Shown in pieces: positions 1 to 11,560 of a stretch of DNA of 64,000 bases. Origin of the DNA: Sarcocystis neurona (Eukaryota > Apicomplexa > Conoidasida > Eucoccidiorida > Sarcocystidae); NCBI GenBank assembly GCA_000727475.1, contig KL647288.1, forward strand, positions 7,405,414 to 7,469,413, read 5' to 3'. Each line of letters begins with the position of its first letter. Position 1 is the first letter of the stretch. Position numbers and translations under genes: made by a program. Under the pieces are notes generated by a model, which saw only the letters and a program-made list of their open reading frames with translations, was not told the origin of the DNA and did not search any database.

Positions 1-3000
1 ACGACACCGAACGCGCACCAGCTAGACACAAACATGCACTCAACATTTCTATCCAGACGTGTGTTCACATACGCTATCGATGCTGAGCTATAAGCAGGAC
101 AGTTCCAGGGTCAGGCTCTTCCCTGACTAGAGGTGCCTGCCTACACGTGCTGGCGTGAGCTTCAGCAAACCACCGACAGCTAGCTGTATCACTGTCACCA
201 GGGTGCCACCTGCTCCCGTGTGCAGCAGTTGTCGGCAAGGAAGCAGGTGACGGGGCGAGGCATCGCAGTCCAGGGCAGTAGTGGGGAAAAAGCCTGTCGT
301 CTCTGCTGGTGAAGCAACAGGAGCAAGAATCTGTCTGTGTGTGTCTGTGTGTGTGTGTGCACCGCAAGGATACAAAGAAAAGCAGACACGTTTTCCCTGA
401 ACAATCGCCGTAAGTCAACGTTGCAATACAAAGACGCGAATGCGTTACTGCGTTTGTCTGTATACGGCTGCATGGGGACAGTCCAAGAAAAAATGGAAAG
501 GAAGACAGAGGGAGAGCGGAAAAGAACGGAAAAGAAAGTTGAGAAGAGAAATAAAGCGAAAAGTGAGAGTGAGGAGACGAAGGACAAAGACTCCCGCAGA
601 CTGACACTGCCCAGTGTCACCCTCCGCAGCAGCGGAAAGTTGTTTAGTGAGACCTTGCGATGACTGGGCGGCCGGGACGCTCAGAACGTCCGGGCAGCAG
701 CAAAGTACCGGCAGCAGTGGCGTGCGTACCGAGAAGCTTCTGACGCTGCTGCTGCTGCAGCAACGAAGCAAAGTGCTGCTGCTGCTGCGAGGGATGCACG
801 TGCAGAAGAAGATTGAGAATGGCCAGAGTGTTGTCCGAGATAGGCAGCAAGACGCGCTTCTCAAAAATCTTTTTGCATTCCACGTGCTGCTGCATCGTCA
901 GCTGCAACAACGCCAGCTGTGGGGAGCTGATCTCTCGCGCCAGTTCAGTCAGCAGCTGCAGCGCCAGCGTCGCGCCGGCCGCCGCCAGCGAAGACGACGC
1001 GCCTACGACGGCGCCGCCGCCCACTGCTGCCGCGCCTCCCCCCGCAGCGTTCGCAGGCGCGCCTCCTCCCGAAACGCCCAGCAGGACGCAGCTTAGCAGC
1101 GAAGAATTGTCTGCTAGCGGCGCCGTCTGTCGCAGCAGCCGCGTCCACACATAAATAGCATCGCCGCGCACACACAAGAACACAGTGCACCTCACCATGG
1201 CGCAGCAGAAGCGATTCACCGGGGACGACGCGCGTCTGCAGGTCTAGACACACGTAGGCAAAAACCGACAGAAATACGCATGTCGCACGTGCAACAACGT
1301 ACACCTAAAGAGGGGTAGGGATAGACAGCAAGACACAGACACAGAAAACAGACCAGTAGACACACAGAGATCGGTAAAAACACACACACGCACACACGCA
1401 CCTGTGTGACTAAGGCACGCGTAACACATACAGAAACAGACAAAAAGACAAACAAGACATATCGGGACACAAACATGCATCCTTACAGCTAGGATGCGGG
1501 GAAGATATCTATAGAGAAAGCGCGACGGAGAAAGGAAGGCAGATCCACAGATAGAAGAGACGTAGACGCCATGCACCCACATTGCTAGATGACCAGGGGA
1601 GGGAGGGCGGGAGCCTTCTACGTACACACGAACGTATCTCAGACACGCACAGAAAGTTGCAGTTGCTGCGACGACGGAAACGCGTACCAGCATTCCGAAA
1701 AGAGGCGCACACGACCTCGTACCCTTACACCTGCAACATAGATCTACAAAAAGACGAAGAAGAAGCTTGAAGTGGCCGAGCGAACTTACCCCTACGCTCG
1801 TTGTCGAATATGGTGCAGCAGCTAGTACACCAGTCAGAGCACCCCCACCACGTCAGCAGCAGTGCACAGAAGCTCCTGCTACAAAGATAGGTTCAGCAGC
1901 TGCATTCCGAGGACAGGTGTCTTCCGCCCAGCGGGTCTGCTGCTGCGAAGGCTCCTGCGTGTCTGCTGTCAATGCCCTGCAGTTGCTGCGGGTGTTGCGG
2001 CTCTCCAGTTGCTCCCGGCATCAGGCTGCTGTCGCTGTTGCTCGTGTCGCTCTTGTCGCTGTTGCTCGTGTCGCTCTTGTCGCTGTTGCTCGTGTCGCTC
2101 TTGTCGCTGTTGCTCGTGTCGCTGTTGCTGGTGCTGCTGCTCGAGTAACTATCGCTCCTCCCGATATGCTGCCGGTGGTGCTTTTTGTGCGGTCAGTCCC
2201 AGCCTTCCTCAGTGCGAGACACCGCTGCTGTGTGGCTGCGCACCCGCTGCTGCTACTTCCCTACTGGTGGGATTGCGCAAGTCGCTGCTCCGGCCACTGT
2301 CTCTTACCTGTTGCACGAGAGAAAGCATCATCTGCAGAAGTGCGTTTCGGATACAGGACGTGCCCCCGCTGTTCGCCGCGAGGCCCTTCTTCGTCAATAC
2401 CGCAACTGCATGCATCATCTGACGGTCAACCACCCCTGCAGATGCGTCTCACACAATATAACAGACTCAGAACCCGCTCCACATACGAGCTCCGGCAATT
2501 CGCATACTTTATTATCTAAGGCGGCGGGAGAAGAACTACCCAGCACCGAGTAACGGCAGCAGTAGCACGGACGCGCGTGTGCGGCAGCAGGCGTCCACCA
2601 GCGTCACAGGTGCCGCAAAAAGTGCAACGAAGCGGAAGGCAAAAACTCTAAAAATGACTCACACAAGTACACCGAGAAGTCATACGCACACCGAGGCTAC
2701 AAAACTGGTGCGCACAAATTCGATCCTTCGCAATCACGATGCGGCATCTCCTCCCTTGCAAAGAAGGAAACTTAGAGAGAGGAAGCTGCGCCCAGACACA
2801 GAAAAGCAGAAAAAACGATAACATTTTCTAAAAAATGCCGTCTGCAGGGGTAGCCCTCCCACCAGGAACAGAAAGCACTTCACCTTCTCCGGATGACAAC
2901 GACACTCCAGCCGCAGGGGATTCACCACCAGCAAGAGAGACAGACGCACGACAGGTTGTCGCAAAAGCGCGTACAAAGGGAAATTCACACCACCTGCAGA

Positions 3001-6000
3001 GCAACGCCTCGGTGACAGCCTACGTGACGACCTGAAACGTAATTATTGACTGTCTATTAAGAAAGAAGGGCCGCTCTAGGCACACGCGCAGGAAAAAGGG
3101 AGCCGTCATCGCAGAAATGCTCGCGTACACGTCTTTTGTATACAAACAACTACAAGTACATGCAATCCGAGCAACAGAAAGAGAAAAAGCGATCCTACAC
3201 AAAGAATCGCACAGTCTCACCTGACTAAAATTCATAGTGGAAGACACGTACATCTGCAAAACCAATCGCATTCCTTCTATGAGTGCTCTTCTGTGTGTCA
3301 GCACGGCGTGTATATATATATACATGTGGAATTGAGAGAACACTCGACGTGAAATTTTGTGAGACGCTTGACCACCATTATAAATTCGTGGATTGAAGCT
3401 TGCAGTCTCGCCGCCTAGTGTGTTGTAAAACTGCGGGTACGTGTGCGTGGCCTGATCCTTCTAATTTTGCGGAAGTCACGTCTCCTTATCACAAAAACAG
3501 CGGGGACTTCGCCCACACGAACATCTCTGCAGAAATTTGTCCTGAACTGTCCAAGAAGAAAAGAGCGAAACCCGGACACCAGGAGTGTCCCGGCGCGATA
3601 CTCCGCCTCTTGTAGAGCGCGTGGGAGCAAGCCGGAGAGATACCCCACCAGTGGCACAAACGTATGCGTTGTGTCTACGTTAGGGTGAGTGTAAAAGGAC
3701 GCTGGATCACACACATAGATACGGAAGGCATCGGTGGCCTTACAGTCTACGCAGATCTGCTCAGCACGTAGATAAACACATACACGCGTCCGCTACAGAG
3801 GCGCCCCTCGAGCTTGCAGGTAGGTAACTATTTCTTCGGCGCATCTCTGCAGAAGTGTATATGCGTTTGCACACATATTTCGGCCACGTTCATAAAGGAT
3901 TCGTTGCACGTGCATGTGCGTTTGACCGCAGATGACTGTACGTCTGGAAGTGTATAGTAGTGGAAACGTACGCCGCTCGGGAGGGGTGGGGGGAGGGGCG
4001 AGACCGGCTGCAGTAGCAGCGGCTGCTGCCTCTGCGTCTGCTGCGGCGTGGTGCTGCAGCAGTTCCACCATCGCCTGCACGAGCTGAAGAATCTTCCCCT
4101 CAAACTCAAGCAGCTGCTGCTGCCGCTCTGGCACCTCCGTCTCCGCGGTAGCAGCAGCCCCAGCAACGAGCGCGTGCACGCCTTTCCTGCGCAGACTCGC
4201 CTCGTACGCCAGCTGCCGCTTGTTCCATTGCGCCACCGCTGACGTGTTACGGACACCCCACAGACCCGCAGCACCGGAGCACTCCAACACAAAGCCGCAG
4301 CATCCACGACAGCAGTTCAGACAGCGGCACTTTGACCAAGGACAAGGGGACCAGCACACGCGAAAACATTGAGGCAGAGACACTCAGAACTGCAACAACA
4401 GCTCTCGAAATTAGCACCCGTAGCAACTCTCAACAACCGCCCTGCAACAAGCAGCACTGCAACGGCCCCACGGGAGCGCCAAACGCGCAACGGCTCAAAA
4501 AATGCGGCGACTCCACCAGCAACAAGCGAGACGCAGCAGCAGTCATACGCAGTAAAGCTAAAGCAGCAACAGCAACAGAGATCAGGCCGCAGCTCACAAA
4601 CCTCAGCAGTGAAAGCAGCAGCAGTCTACTTGTTCACCACCAGGGGCAGCGCTATTCTGAAAGCAGCACCTGTCATCATTGTGGAGCAGAAGGACAACAT
4701 CAGAGGGTCCAAGACGTGCAGGAAGACGACCTGCAGCAGGTGTCTAGCCTGAGTAACACACGAGCCACAGGTGGTACTCTGTCCGCGGCGGTGAAACATG
4801 TGCGCTTTGAACCAATGCAGGAGAAGGAGCAGCAGCAGCAGAACACGTGATACCTGCGTACCAGCAGCAGGGAGAGCACGGTGCTTGTATCGCAGCACCA
4901 GCAAGAAACGTGCAATTTGTCTCAAGGCAGCAGCAGGGCACCCGCCGTTTTTTGCATCCAGGCAGCAGCAGCCGGAGTCTGCTTCCTTCGCTCGAAGCAC
5001 GAGAAATACTCCCATTCAAGCGGCCGAAATTGAATTGATAACTCCTTGGCGCAGGCATTGCAGAGGGCGACAGAAGTGCACAACAGCGGGCAGAAGAAGC
5101 AGCAACTACTACAAAGAGGAGCAGCTGAGCAGCTGTAAACGAATGACAAGCAGCTTTTGTGCATCGCAGGAGCCAGGTGAAACAGCAGTCCCATGCCCCC
5201 CAGCAAGCGCCGAAGGCGACAAACACACACCTCGACGGCAGCGTTGTGCCGACGCAGCCGCGAGCGACTGCCCGCCCGAGTCACCGGAGTAGCAATGACA
5301 GCAACCAGAAGTGCACGGTCACGGCAGCGCAAAACCCCCAGCAGCAGCAACACAGGCCGCACAACCGCAGCACCAGCAGATATGCGTAGCTTCCTGACAA
5401 TCAGAGCCAGTACGGCCGAACTGCACGCAGGCCGAGCAGCAGCAAGGGTAAGACAAACGCAGGCAGCGGAAAGCAGCGGTTGCGCCCAGCGCAGCCAGAC
5501 AGGAGCACCGGCGAAGAATCAGCCACCGACGGGCACGCGTGACAGGAGTAGCGGCCTCCTGTCTGTCTTACGCAGCAAAAACGAGGCGTCCCGCAGCAGC
5601 AGAAAGGGACCCGTCTTTCATCAGCAGTTCGTACGCACGACGCCGTCACCGGCACAGCTGGTGGCAGCGGCACGCAGCGGCGGCGGGCGGCAGCCGGCTG
5701 CGGCTCCACAAAAGATGTGCATGCATTGAAGTAGACCCAGTCAATGAGAGCTGGGTTGTCTACGGTGTAGCGCACTGCAGGCGCAAACATACCTGCGTTA
5801 CGTAGGACGACGACCGCGATGGACAGCGTGGCCGCATTCGTAGACTGCCTCAAGAGACAAAGGCACATGTCCATAACTTCAAGATTGTGTTGCTGCACCT
5901 GCAGCAGCACGCGCTCCGCCTCCTGGCGCTCTGCCTGGTGTACGCTAAGAGCAGCAGCAGCGAGTTTTTCAAAATCTGCGATGCTGCATAGGCCAGCAGG

Positions 6001-6045
6001 AGCCTGCTGTTGTGGCAAGCGCATCCCTGCTGTTGCTGCCTCCAT
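1..6045 (-). CDS. Exportin-4/7-like nuclear export receptor, 5' part (partial)
   Basis: Importin-beta superfamily exportins carry cargo out of the nucleus with Ran-GTP and are built of HEAT repeats. Start ATG at 6045. Exon 1 (6045 to about 5700) opens with the family's N-terminal helices: FEKLAAAALSV, then AERQEAERVLLQVQQHN, then AATLSIAVVVLRNA. Further exons: 4238-3972 (VAQWNKRQLAYEASLRRKG), 2435-2308 (ends LLQMMLSLVQQ before GTAAGA), about 2168-1900 (Ser/Asn/Asp repeat), 1126 to about 655, and 330-145. The 1126 exon carries LQLLTELAREIS and QQHVECKKIFEKR, matching exportin-4 at the 'LL.EFS ... EFH..CK..FE' stretch. Exon 4238 ends in phase 1 and exon 2435 starts with two bases, so they join cleanly. 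Only about 500 residues are present; the family is about 1,000-1,200, so the rest lies left of the window. Ala/Gly and Gln runs are Eimeria-type inserts. Exon ends near 5700, 1900 and 655 are uncertain. Exportin-4 and exportin-7 are not distinguished. Confidence 0.7.
2032..2127. repeat. 24-bp tandem repeat, four copies, inside the exportin gene
   Basis: Four head-to-tail copies of a 24-base unit that starts TCGCTGTTGCTCGTG on the plus strand; the last copy differs by one base. Read on the minus strand in the likely exon frame, it encodes a repeated Ser-Asn-Ser-Asp-Lys/Thr pattern followed by SSLMPGATGEP. The unit is a multiple of three, so copy-number change would keep the frame. Confidence 0.85.
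4332..5735 (+). other. CAG-rich open block antisense to the exportin gene
   Basis: This lies in the exportin intron between exon 1 and exon 2. CAG/AGC/GCA triplets run on the plus strand here, opposite to the exportin coding strand. Several plus-strand frames stay open: 4332-4850 (172 residues, Gln/Ser-rich, ending EKEQQQQNT), 4369-4752, 4798-5292 and 5193-5729. Composition resembles Eimeria low-complexity coding sequence, so a nested plus-strand gene is possible, but I see no domain and no convincing splice chain. It may simply be a CAG repeat tract in an intron. Confidence 0.3.
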
Positions 6046-7020
6046 CTTGGCAGAAGAGGTGGTGCGTGCTGCTGGTACTCCTTTGTGGAATTTTCACTGC
6101 GTATCCTGCCCGTGGCGCGGGGTGGCGCGACGTGAAAACCGGGGCTCCTGTACGAGTAGAGGGGAAACGGAGAAAGCCGGAGCGACAACGAGACACGTAG
6201 TGGCAATGCAACTGCCAATCTGCTGCCAGCTCGCCTCCGCCGCTCCTGCAGCTCCCACCTTCAAACTCTCGTCGTTTCGCTATTGCTGGCTGGCGCCTTT
6301 TACAGCTATGCGGCTAGTGAGGAATGTTCACGCTGCCATTGCCACCAATAGGACAGCGGCCGCGGACGGTCCCACGGGTCCTGGCGAAGCATTTGCCGCT
6401 CGTGTTGCACAGAGGCCACTCCTGCTGCAGCAGCGGCTGCGCAGGTGGTGTTACGGCTGCAGTGCCTGCTGCAGACGGGAGTACAGCTGCGCTGCCGGAC
6501 CGGACGTTGCTGCCAGGAAGGTGTCGAGACAATAATTCAAAATGTCGCTGGCGACAGGCTGTCTCTGCTAAAGCCAAGTCGCTGTCCCTGGCTAGTGAAG
6601 AAGGATATTGTACGGCGACGAGTACTGGCGGAAGGTGGCCAATGGTACGGGACAACGGTGCTTCAGACGAAACGCATGGCAGGAAGAACACACAGGAAAA
6701 AAGAGGGTACGAGGTAATGTAGAAGGGGGAGGACGCGGGCGAGAGCAACACAAACAGTCGGGCGCCACAGGGAAAATTAACAGCCGAACGGCCAAACGGC
6801 TGTGTGAAACCCCCCTAATGAAGGCACGCATGCACACAGACCTTAAGCAACTGAAGGCAAAAAACTGTAGTTAGATGCAAACAGATCTACCCAAGCATGT
6901 CAAGGACCATGTCCAACCTACACAAATGGGAAAACGAGCGTAAGTGTCGCAGAGTTACGACATCTGCCGCCTTCTAGGCACTCGCAGGAGGACGGCGTCA
7001 CTCTCGCGACAGTAACGTTA
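6046..7020. other. Upstream flank of the exportin gene; no feature recognised
   Basis: Open frames of 80-240 residues occur on both strands (for example 5819-6535 plus and 6314-6751 minus) but overlap one another, lack domains and have no supporting splice pattern. The exportin promoter should lie here. No TATA-like element was assigned. Confidence 0.4.
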
Positions 7021-7024
7021 AAAA

Positions 7025-10000
7025 AAAATGGTGTGTATCCGGTGTAAGATCATTTGCCCCTACCGGTGCTGCTGCTGCGAATGTAGCTGTAGCTGGTGCT
7101 ATGGCTGCTTCCTCTTCTTCCCACCTAGTTTCCAAGCCTACGACGAGCCGAGACCCGTTTCACGCGGGCACTTCCCCCCTGACCGCGAAGACGAATAAAT
7201 GTTGCTCAGTCAGGACTAACGCATCCCACAACGATGCGGCTGCCCACTGACGCCATGTGTCATTCGTGATGCAGCCCTGTCTCCTTTTAAACGATGTTTT
7301 CGGGCACACGCAGTTGCATACGGGCGACACCTATAAAGTTGCTGTGTGGTGTGTTGAAACGTCTGCCGTCGCTACGCAGAGACGTGCACAAAAAGGGAAA
7401 AGAAGGGCGCACAGCTACGCCTCTCTCTCCAAGGCAGCGGTTGCATGCGCATAGACTTGCAGTGTGGCGTACGGACATCACATTAACACCGGCTAGTGAA
7501 GGAAATTTTGCTTGGGCGGGCAAGACGACTGAAGCCGTGGAAGAGTGTAGGACACACCGTAAATTCAGTGGACCGCGTGCGAGAGAAGCACGACTGAACG
7601 GCAGCTACCCTTCCTGCTGGTGCGGCGCTAGCCGCTGGTGTGAACGCCCGTTGGCGGCGCTACTGTTGCTCCTCAAGAGCACATCATGCAGATCGCAAAC
7701 GGATACACCTGGGATACAAGAGGAACGCCTGAAGGTCCCTGCGGCCGCACAATTTAACCGGCACCGACGAATGTGGTGACAAGAAAGCGGAAGAGCAGAG
7801 GTAGACAGTTATATCAGGGCGGCGCGACCGGCGCTGCAGCAGTAACATTAATTACAAGTACCACTACACGCACCCGGAAAATGAATGGTAGAAACAGTGC
7901 TGACGATAAACTGGTACCTCGTACGCACCCGATCAAGTGCTAAAGCCACGTCGTCCGAGCCAAATGCTCCTTGCTAGCGGTATGTACGTAGCTGCTTTGC
8001 AGCGGAGCCGCACATTTAAGTCGAAGATACCGACCGGCGGAGCTGGTGCGGGTATGCTGTGATAAACGCGCATTTGAAGCGAGCGCTGCTAATATAACAA
8101 TGTTTAGAAAGTTATGCATGCGGGCAGAGAAGAGCCCTCGCGTTTGGTGGCCAGAACAGCTCTAGCATACCGCAGCAGCTGCAGGACGAGCCGCGTGGGG
8201 GGGCCGCTGCTGCGTAGCGCAGCACCAACAAAAACGGGCAGCAGTACCAGTAGTAGAGGACGCAGAGGCGCTAAGAACCCAGTTGCACATTCTTTGCAGT
8301 GTGCACTATACCTGATCGTCGTGAACGATATTGGCTTTCAGGAAAAGCCGTATTCAACTCTGGAGGGCGGCCGCATCGCAGCAAAGCAACCCGCCGATTC
8401 GGCGCTAGCCCTAGGCTTGCGAATGGCGCCACTTCTGTTACAGTTGCTGCGGCTGGTGCCGCTGCCGCCCTCATTGAAGCAACGTCCGTCGTGAGCTCGG
8501 CATGTTCCTACTGAGGAGCTAGCAGAAGCAAGCGGCGATGAACAAGCGGCTTGGGCAGACGTGCTTTTCAGCGACTCGCTATTGCAGACAGCATTGGAGA
8601 CGAAGGAACAGGCCACCGCCTGTTCCTTAGGTACGAAGGAACTCCTTCAGCCTTGAGCGCTGACGTTGCCTCCTCCCCCGCACGTTTTACAGCAAGCGGA
8701 GCGAAGGCATATTGCCACATTTAGTGTGACCAACAGAACTGCACGTATTTCAGCCCATCTGTAGACTCAGTAGCCGTGCACCGTGACAACGACCACTGCC
8801 GTCTCAGACTGACACAGCAACGTGGCCAACAGTTTCCCCGTAGAGGACCAGTGCCGCACAAGCTGCGGTGCGTCGACCACGAGTGTGGCGTGGCAGATTT
8901 AGTAACGAGGAGCACTTAGTCCTTGTGTTGCCTCTGCAGTCGTCTCTCGTTCAGTAGGGCAACTGCAAATCCTTCCAAATCCTTTTGTCTCACGGACAGG
9001 AACACCCTCTCCAGCACAGCTGTGAAACCTGTCCTGCGTAGATGCAGGGGTATGGGACGAGGATGATACAGACACACACACATCGTGTCGCTGGTGGGGC
9101 TAAGCAGGTTAGCTGTACCGATATCAGCACGTGTAGGCTGCGAACCGACGTAACCACATGGTAGCTAGACCGGCGCGTAGACACTTTTCGTTGAGATGGT
9201 TACATAAAACACCAGGTGCTGCCAGAGACGAGTAGCTGGACAAGGGGTACTCACAAGAAGGCTGGCACGCCTGTCTGTTGCCAGAGGACGGCTAAGCCTT
9301 GGCAGAGAATAGTGGTGAAAGATCAGAGGTAGAATTTTGTGACGTCAGGGCTGCGTATCTAGTCTCAGCGACATCTCCGTATGCCACCCGAAGCCACTAA
9401 CAACCGATAAGCCGGCACCGACAGCGCCGCAGAACGCACCTCCGAAATGATGCGTACATTGAACACACGGCAACACAACACAGAGCAGTGACGGTCACAG
9501 CTAGCGACTTAGGTGCATCCAAACATACAAGACCAGTAACACTCGAATTTGCTCGACTACGTAGTGCGCTGTGGCCTACTTGAGCTGGGGCAGCATCAAA
9601 GGAGAGGTGAAGGCTAGAACCACTGTAGCACACTGGCAGCGTCGCTCTGCTGGCTTTCTGTGAGAAGGCGTGCATGTCAAGAGCACGCTGCCTGTCCACG
9701 TTGAAATCTGCGGCGCCCACTTGATCCCGGCAGCACTACCGTGGCAGGGGTGGTTGCACCGCGAAGGTCGCGCCCTACCAAAACTGCTAGTTCGGGTGTG
9801 GATGGCATTGGGCGGTATCACAAGTGTGACGCTCGGCGTAATGCACATGATGCGCCAAAGGAAGTTGCGTACGTAATATGGAACGGTCTCCAAGACCACG
9901 ATGCGACGCCGCGTGCATTCTGCAGCGAGTTAAGATAGAGACGCTTCAGAAAAGCACACACACAGGGCGCATGCTACAGAGGACCACCGGCGCTTCTGTG

Positions 10001-11098
10001 TTGATATACAGGGAAAGAATTGAACACAGGTAGGTGAGCTAGTGCGCGGTCCTGTCTCGAGTAACAAATACAGAGTGCGGCGGCGACGCAAGCAAAAAAT
10101 ATCTTTGCGGGCCCATCAGTAGAAAGACTCACTTCAGCGCGCGTACCGACATAGGTATACATACGAGAAGTCACCGACATAGGCGCACATAGGAGAAGTC
10201 CACGAGGTAAGTCTCTGCATGAGGTGTAGCATGCTAGCTCGTTGCGTTTTACTTCACTTTATTTTTGCAGATCACGTGAACGATGGGGTGAATGCTGCTC
10301 AGTCCTGCCTTACTGTACCGGTGACCTGCTGCTGCTGCTGCTACTGATTAGGCGGTAATGTTCGTAGCAGCAACAGCAGTGAATCTGCTCGAGGTTGTTG
10401 CGCCAGTTGATCTACCGCAAGACAAAAGTGTACGTTAGATACTGACGACAACAGCTGGTGAAAGAGGCAAAGCTATTCGAATCAAACCGGATGGTGAAGT
10501 ACGCGCAGTGTTCGACTCCGGGGAACTGGTAAAGTACAAGGGAGACACTTTCCAGTACAGAAACGAACGTATACCTTGCTTGTGCACGATCACCTAACGT
10601 TTTGCGGCATACCGTATGTCCAGCTAAAAGATTTCAAAGTCACTGATAGCTCGCGGTATCTACTTTTCGATACAGCAATTTGTGGATCGTTAGTGAAGGA
10701 CTCCAACTTCTCAAAAAGGTACTTACGCACGTAAGTAATACTTTCGCAGATTTAACGCAGGACAGAGCCGCGCTTTCGTTAGGAGTAAACCCACGCGGCG
10801 TATTGATCTACTGCGTGTGGCACTCAGACGCTGTCTTAAAGTTGTCGTGTAGGAGCGCTCGGCACAATCATAGATGTTGTATACTTGAATACATACATGC
10901 AGACGTGCATACACAAATATTCGTAGTCTGTAAAGCAGACGCACGTGCACCGCGTATGCGCGACTGACCATCCACGCAGGGGTTTCTCAACTCCATCGTA
11001 AAGCACTCAACTATGCCAAGAAAAACGCGTACAGATTCATTCATGGCGGTCGTGCCTGCCAGATCGACGTATGTGTGTACGAATTACCGTTTATATAA
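7025..11098 (+). CDS. Unidentified multi-exon gene; last exon 10980-11098
   Basis: I do not recognise the product. The best exon is the last: acceptor at 10978-10979, then a frame containing ALNYAKKNAYRFIHGGRAC and ending VYELPFI with TAA at 11096-11098. Upstream plus-strand stretches that read like coding sequence are about 7060-7250 (Ala-rich), 8515-8628 (AWADVLFSDSLLQTALE, ending near a GTACGA donor), 8761-8919 (VDSVAVHRDNDHCRL), 9741-9938 (VAYVIWNGLQDHD), 10442-10597 (GKAIRIKPDGEVRAVFDSGE) and 10650-10733 (WIVSEGLQLLKKV before a GTAAGT). They are not all phase-compatible, so the region may hold two genes or several false exons. The composition is unlike the repeat-filled genes elsewhere, with normal residue usage and almost no homopolymers. 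It converges on IFT46 with about 460 bp between stop codons. Confidence 0.35.
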
Positions 11099-11560
11099 CT
11101 GCCTTGTGCATCCACGTGTGTAAGCGTTCACTAGCACTTTGACTCCTGCAGTCGTCATGACCGTGCTTATGTGAAGATGAGGCTCTAAGTCCATGAGTCT
11201 CGAGTTTCATAGCGTTGTCGCTGTGCACTCTAAGCAAACTGAACCATTGCTGCACCGTCCAGACTTTTAATGCATCATGTTCACGCCGTGCGTGAAGCAT
11301 GTATATGCTGCAGAAACGCATGATTCGAGCGGCCAGCTACTTGACTGTCCCGTGTACATACGTTTTTCCCAGGTTTTACTTCCTCCTGGCCGTTGCCGGT
11401 AGAGTACTGCACTGTGCTTTTGTTGCATTTCCTAGTATCGTCTGCGGAGCATAAGGCGCTTAAGGTAACGCCAGGACTTTCCGTATCCGTCGAGGTGAAT
11501 GGCAACACGGAGAGGTTGAGCTGGGTGACCAGCAGTGTAGGCGCAGGAAATGCGACGGGT
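11099..11560. other. Convergent intergenic gap
   Basis: This separates the stop of the unidentified plus-strand gene from the stop of IFT46. It should hold both 3' ends. No repeat, RNA gene or further exon was seen. Confidence 0.5.

Noticed and set aside
331..360. GT-rich tract at the left edge as a possible regulatory element
   Set aside because: On the minus strand it is the intron side of the acceptor preceding the exportin exon at 330-145 and needs no other explanation.
1767..2519. 250-residue plus-strand frame with a Val-Ala-Arg repeat
   Set aside because: It is the antisense of the 24-bp repeat and the helical exon of the exportin gene, whose minus-strand reading has splice sites and phase agreement.
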